A DNA stretch of 8,517 bases from Aquimarina sp. (lineage in GTDB: Bacteria; Bacteroidota; Bacteroidia; Flavobacteriales; Flavobacteriaceae): positions 1 to 8,517 of the forward strand of contig NZVW01000020.1 of NCBI GenBank assembly GCA_002697475.1, written 5' to 3'. Made by a program: the position numbers and the translations under genes. Every line of letters starts with the position of its first letter. Within the stretch, counting starts at the first letter, position 1. Shown here one piece after another: positions 6,049-8,517 of the stretch. The notes under the pieces are model-generated. The model was given only the letters and a program-made list of their open reading frames with translations, was not told where the DNA came from and ran no database searches.

Positions 6049-7518
6049 TTAGTAGATGAGCGAAAGCCCTACACCAAAGCCCATATCACTATCATAGTGT
6101 GTTCTGATACCGATATGCCTTGTCAGGATATACCGCAGGTCTGCCATATATTCCAAATCGGTATTGACCATAAATCCGGCTCTTAGTCTTCGGGAGATAG
6201 GTATATCCTCACGCATTAACGATACACGAAAAATCCCATCGTGATATACTTCTGCCTGTACATTAACGAGCATTGGCAGGGTGTACATTACACCCAAGCT
6301 GACTGCTGCCCGGTTGTCCTTTTTATTGACCTGTCCGAACAGGTTTTGCTCGTGTTCGTCCATTCCCATTTTGCGGTATCGCCAATCGAAACCGATAAAC
6401 GGCATCAGCCATTGCATTTTACCGATGTAACGTCCTAAATGGGTTTCTACTTCGTAGCCGTGCATATCGTTGTAGCCTAAACGCCATTCTGTACCCAAAC
6501 TGTAACGGGCGTTCATCAGCATAGCTTCCCCGTCTATACCGTTGATGGCAAAGTCGCTCTGTGCCATTAAGTGTGGCATATTGCTTTCCCGCTGTAACAT
6601 TTTATAGGCTTTTTCCTTGTTGGGCAATTCGGGATTTTTATAATCGTCCACTGCAAAAACCCTGTTCATTCCTGCCATCATATGGTACAGGATATGGCAA
6701 TGGAAAAACCAATCGCCCTCGGTATTGGCAAGAAACTCGATGGTATCGGTTTCCATCGGCATAATGTCGATTATATTTTTCATCGGTGCATTTTCGCCGT
6801 GCTCATTCAGCACCCTGAAATCAAAACCGTGCAGGTGTATCGGGTGGCGCATCATTGAGTTGTTGTGAATGGTAATCCTCAAAATCTCGCCTTTCTTTAC
6901 AGGTATTTTGTCGCTTTCTGCCAAGACCTTATTATCCATACTCCAAACGTAACGGTTCATATTTCCGGTAAGGGTAAATTTCAGTTCTTTTACCGGAGCA
7001 TCTTTTGGCAATGTGGTATTGTGTGGCGATTTCAGCATTGCGTAATTGAGCGTTACTATATTGCTCAACGCATTGGCATTATAACGGTTGGGGTCTTCGT
7101 CCGTATTCATTTTATGGTTTTCCCCGTGATGCTCCATTGGCTGCCCATTGTCCTTAGCTTTCTTGCCCTTTTCTTCGCCTGTAATTTCAGGATACATTAC
7201 TACGTTCATATCCATTTGGTTAAGGCTCATATTCATTCCCATATCGTCAAGGTCGCCGTTCATCTTCATCATATCATTCATCATCTTCATACCCTCAAAA
7301 TATTTCAGGCGTGGCATTTCCCCAACATATTGTTTTGTACCGCTGCCAATAAAATAGCTTGTGGATTGGGTACGGTCTTCGGTAGTTGCCATAAATTCAA
7401 AGGCTTTACCGTCTTCGGGAATGGTAACGACTACATCGTAAGTTTCAGATACAGCGATAATCAGCCTGTCCACATCCACAGGTTGCACATCGTTGCCGTC
7501 GCTTGCCACTACGGACAT
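6049..7518 (-). CDS. multicopper oxidase, C-terminal part with Met-rich insert and CopB-like outer-membrane domain
   Basis: Numbered in the restored protein, this is residues 279-767; the ATG at 7518 is an internal methionine, not a natural start. DRLIIAVSETYDVVVTIPE closes cupredoxin domain 2. A methionine-rich insert (about 357-387, with MKMMNDMMKMNG and DMGMNMS) and a His/Met patch (MEHHGENHKM) are typical copper-binding stretches of CopA/PcoA. Domain 3 carries the third block HPIHLHG (503-509) and fourth block HCHILYHMMAGM (551-562), with the type 1 Cys, His and axial Met. After about residue 595 the protein does not end as PcoA does but continues for some 170 residues resembling CopB/PcoB: alternating, aromatic-rich strands (RYSLGTEWRLGYNDM, WLMPFIGFDWRYRKM, AAVSLGVMYTLPMLVNVQAE, DLEYMADLRYILTRHIGIR) and a terminal GVGLSLIY with a final aromatic residue, as in outer-membrane barrels. 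Confidence 0.85.
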   Translation of the reverse strand: MSVVASDGNDVQPVDVDRLIIAVSETYDVVVTIPEDGKAFEFMATTEDRTQSTSYFIGSGTKQYVGEMPRLKYFEGMKMMNDMMKMNGDLDDMGMNMSLNQMDMNVVMYPEITGEEKGKKAKDNGQPMEHHGENHKMNTDEDPNRYNANALSNIVTLNYAMLKSPHNTTLPKDAPVKELKFTLTGNMNRYVWSMDNKVLAESDKIPVKKGEILRITIHNNSMMRHPIHLHGFDFRVLNEHGENAPMKNIIDIMPMETDTIEFLANTEGDWFFHCHILYHMMAGMNRVFAVDDYKNPELPNKEKAYKMLQRESNMPHLMAQSDFAINGIDGEAMLMNARYSLGTEWRLGYNDMHGYEVETHLGRYIGKMQWLMPFIGFDWRYRKMGMDEHEQNLFGQVNKKDNRAAVSLGVMYTLPMLVNVQAEVYHDGIFRVSLMREDIPISRRLRAGFMVNTDLEYMADLRYILTRHIGIRTHYDSDMGFGVGLSLIY

Positions 7519-8351
7519 TTTACCGCCTGCGTAGCGAAGCCAAAAGAAGAGGATGCACCGCCATTAGAAATCCGCAAACGCACTTTGTCGCCTGCTTTTA
7601 ACGGCTTGCCGTCAATGCTTTTCAGGTCTGTATGATGATTGCCGTTCATCAGCACACGTTCGTAATATACATCGCTCACGTCCATAGCCAACATACGTTT
7701 CCATTCGTTGGTCAGCTTGGTTTTGAATTTACCGCTTTGGATGGCTTCGGCATAGCTTTGTGTTGCGCCTTTTCTTATGGCAAACCAATCGCTTGCATTG
7801 TGCAGCATACGGTGTACATTGTTGGGATTGAGGTTCGTCCATTCGCTTAGCATTATGGGAATTTCCGGCAAATCGTCAATGCCTTTCCTGAATGTTTTGT
7901 CATCAGCCCTTTTGTGCATTATAAAGCTGCCGTACATACCAATCTGCTCCTGCAAGCCCGAATGTGAATGATACCAGTGCGTTCCGGTCTGAATAATCGG
8001 GAAACGGTAAGTATAGGTTGTGCCGGGTTCTATGGGCATTTGCGTTAAGAAAGGTACACCGTCTTCTTTATTGGGCAGGAATAGCCCGTGCCAATGCAGG
8101 GATGTACTTTCTTTCAACTGGTTATGGACAACAATTTCTGCCGTGTCGCCCTCTGTAAATTCAAGCGTGGGCATTGGGATTTGCCCGTTTACAGCGATTG
8201 CCCTTTTTTCTTTGCCTGCGTAGTTTACAACCGTATCTCTTACATACAGGTCGTAATGGACTACTTTTTGGGCAATGCTGACTTGTGATATAAAGAGTGC
8301 CAACAGGGTTAGCGGCAACAGCTTTTTGTGAAGAAATTTTTGATTATCCAT
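7509..8351 (-). CDS. multicopper oxidase, N-terminal part before the frameshift
   Basis: This piece encodes 280 residues, the last ten (GFATQAVKCP) out of frame. A signal peptide spans about residues 1-28 (MDNQKFLHKK, hydrophobic core LLPLTLLALFISQ, cleavage near SIAQ-KV). The first cupredoxin domain follows: IAVNGQIPMPTLEFTEGD (52-69), then the first copper-ligand block LHWHG (His86, His88) and the second THWYHSHSGLQEQIGMYG (His125, His128, His130). The second cupredoxin domain begins around residue 155 and is cut off at NGGASSSF (263-270). On its own it lacks the third and fourth ligand blocks and the type 1 copper site, so it could not be an active oxidase. The upstream neighbour is a DUF3347-like gene on the same strand, with a terminator hairpin between them. 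The leader before the ATG is A/T-rich. Confidence 0.85.
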   Translation of the reverse strand: MDNQKFLHKKLLPLTLLALFISQVSIAQKVVHYDLYVRDTVVNYAGKEKRAIAVNGQIPMPTLEFTEGDTAEIVVHNQLKESTSLHWHGLFLPNKEDGVPFLTQMPIEPGTTYTYRFPIIQTGTHWYHSHSGLQEQIGMYGSFIMHKRADDKTFRKGIDDLPEIPIMLSEWTNLNPNNVHRMLHNASDWFAIRKGATQSYAEAIQSGKFKTKLTNEWKRMLAMDVSDVYYERVLMNGNHHTDLKSIDGKPLKAGDKVRLRISNGGASSSFGFATQAVKCP

Positions 8352-8381
8352 TTTAAAAATAGCATTGGTTATAAAGATTAA

Positions 8382-8408
8382 AAGGCATTGCCTAATGAGC
8401 AATGCCTT
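8382..8408 (-). terminator. hairpin terminator after the DUF3347-like gene
   Basis: A perfect 10-bp stem (AAGGCATTGC, 7-base loop, GCAATGCCTT) starts 8 bases after the stop codon of the DUF3347-like gene. On the - strand it is followed by TTAATCTTTAT, an interrupted T-tail, so termination may be partial and some readthrough into the oxidase gene is possible. Confidence 0.65.
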
Positions 8409-8416
8409 AATGGGTA

Positions 8417-8517
8417 TTATTTAGTTTCTGCAACTTTACCACACGTAAGCATAGATGAACCGTAGTAAGGATTTTTGATGTCCTTTTCTTTGCTCAACCA
8501 ATATGCTTTTTTCATCG
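8417..8517 (-). CDS. DUF3347-like copper-binding protein, C-terminal end, partial
   Basis: Only the last 32 full codons are in the window; the frame is open to the edge. The peptide MKKAYWLSKEKDIKNPYYG followed by SSMLTCGKVAETK resembles the C-terminal end of Bacteroidetes DUF3347 proteins and of the CusB-like efflux adaptors that carry this domain, where a CPM motif precedes xxAYWLSKExxIxNPYxGxxMLTCGxV. These are periplasmic proteins thought to bind copper, with the final Cys and Met residues as likely ligands. The ATG at 8515 is probably internal. The assignment rests on my memory of this terminal motif plus the copper-gene neighbourhood. A terminator hairpin follows, and the oxidase gene starts 65 bases downstream. 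Confidence 0.68.
   Translation of the reverse strand, partial: MKKAYWLSKEKDIKNPYYGSSMLTCGKVAETK

Larger units (their letters stand above)
6049..8351 (-). pseudogene. multicopper oxidase (CopA/PcoA type) with CopB-like C-terminal domain, frameshifted
   Basis: Read as one gene this encodes an exported copper-resistance multicopper oxidase, which oxidises Cu(I) in the periplasm. The frame is broken near 7542-7550: after NGGASSSF the reading frame should continue WLRYAGGKMSVVASDG, but one base is missing. Adding one base makes 2304 bases, exactly 767 residues plus stop, with all four copper-ligand blocks in order. ATG at 8351 is chosen because it begins a good signal peptide; an ATG at 8402 lies inside the terminator hairpin of the previous gene. 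The lost base could be a T of TTTT or the middle base of a TxC codon, which would give SSYFW, closer to my memory of the family. No long homopolymer is present, so phase variation is unlikely. The cause is a sequencing error or a young mutation; both halves are otherwise undamaged. Confidence 0.82.

Noticed and set aside
7518..7518. The ATG at 7518 as a true start for a separate second protein
   Set aside because: It falls in the middle of cupredoxin domain 2 (GGKMSVVASDG), and the sequence just upstream in the same frame continues the oxidase family pattern.
7542..7545. Programmed frameshifting or phase variation at the TTTT run in the oxidase gene
   Set aside because: The run is only four bases, with no slippery heptamer, stimulatory hairpin or repeat tract visible; a simple deletion or sequencing error explains it better.
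6865..7635. A 256-codon open frame on the + strand opposite the oxidase gene
   Set aside because: It is antisense to well-conserved oxidase codons, spans the frameshift, and its product (many His, Ile and Phe, no domain) is the shadow of Met/His-rich coding DNA.
8352..8402. An upstream oxidase start at 8402, giving 17 extra residues
   Set aside because: That start lies within the terminator stem of the preceding gene, and the signal peptide begins properly at MDNQKF (8351).

Overview
The window reads as a stretch of a Flavobacteriia chromosome, of the Chryseobacterium, Elizabethkingia or Flavobacterium type. The evidence is a gldJ lipoprotein gene followed directly by murF, a pairing known from that class, A-rich leaders instead of strong Shine-Dalgarno sites, and low GC in positions 1 to about 4660. 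This placement is inferred from gene content, not from a database search.

Core part (1-4628). The 3' end of a 2-oxoacid dehydrogenase E1 (beta-type C-terminal domain) enters on the + strand. It meets a short ssb gene head-on at a two-way terminator. After a gene-free AT-rich gap of about 430 bases come murF (cell-wall precursor ligase) and gldJ (gliding/type IX secretion lipoprotein), both on the - strand. Each is closed by its own hairpin terminator, so murF is not simply read through from gldJ.

Accessory part (about 4630-8517, all - strand). Upstream of gldJ, where Flavobacterium genomes usually carry porU, there is instead an RteC-family protein, the type of regulator that controls excision of Bacteroidales conjugative transposons. 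Behind it lies a copper-handling set: a 73-residue heavy-metal-associated (HMA) metallochaperone, a large multicopper oxidase, and the C-terminal end of what looks like a DUF3347-type copper-binding protein. Base composition rises visibly in the oxidase gene. The gap between gldJ and the RteC gene (4329-4628) is rich in short nested repeats and is the likely junction of a mobile element with the chromosome. No integrase, tRNA or clear attachment core is visible.

How the copper genes fit together. In transcription order (right to left) they are the DUF3347-like protein, the oxidase, the HMA protein and the RteC protein, separated by hairpins that could act as terminators. The oxidase would oxidise Cu(I) in the periplasm. 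It also carries a methionine-rich insert and a C-terminal extension resembling the CopB/PcoB outer-membrane barrel, so one polypeptide would join the PcoA and PcoB roles. In this sequence the oxidase gene is broken by a one-base deletion near 7542-7550. Adding one base restores a single 767-residue frame, so this is either a sequencing error or a recently inactivated gene.

Nothing here is clearly a new system. The points most worth a second look are the oxidase-barrel fusion, its frameshift, and the repeat-rich junction upstream of gldJ.
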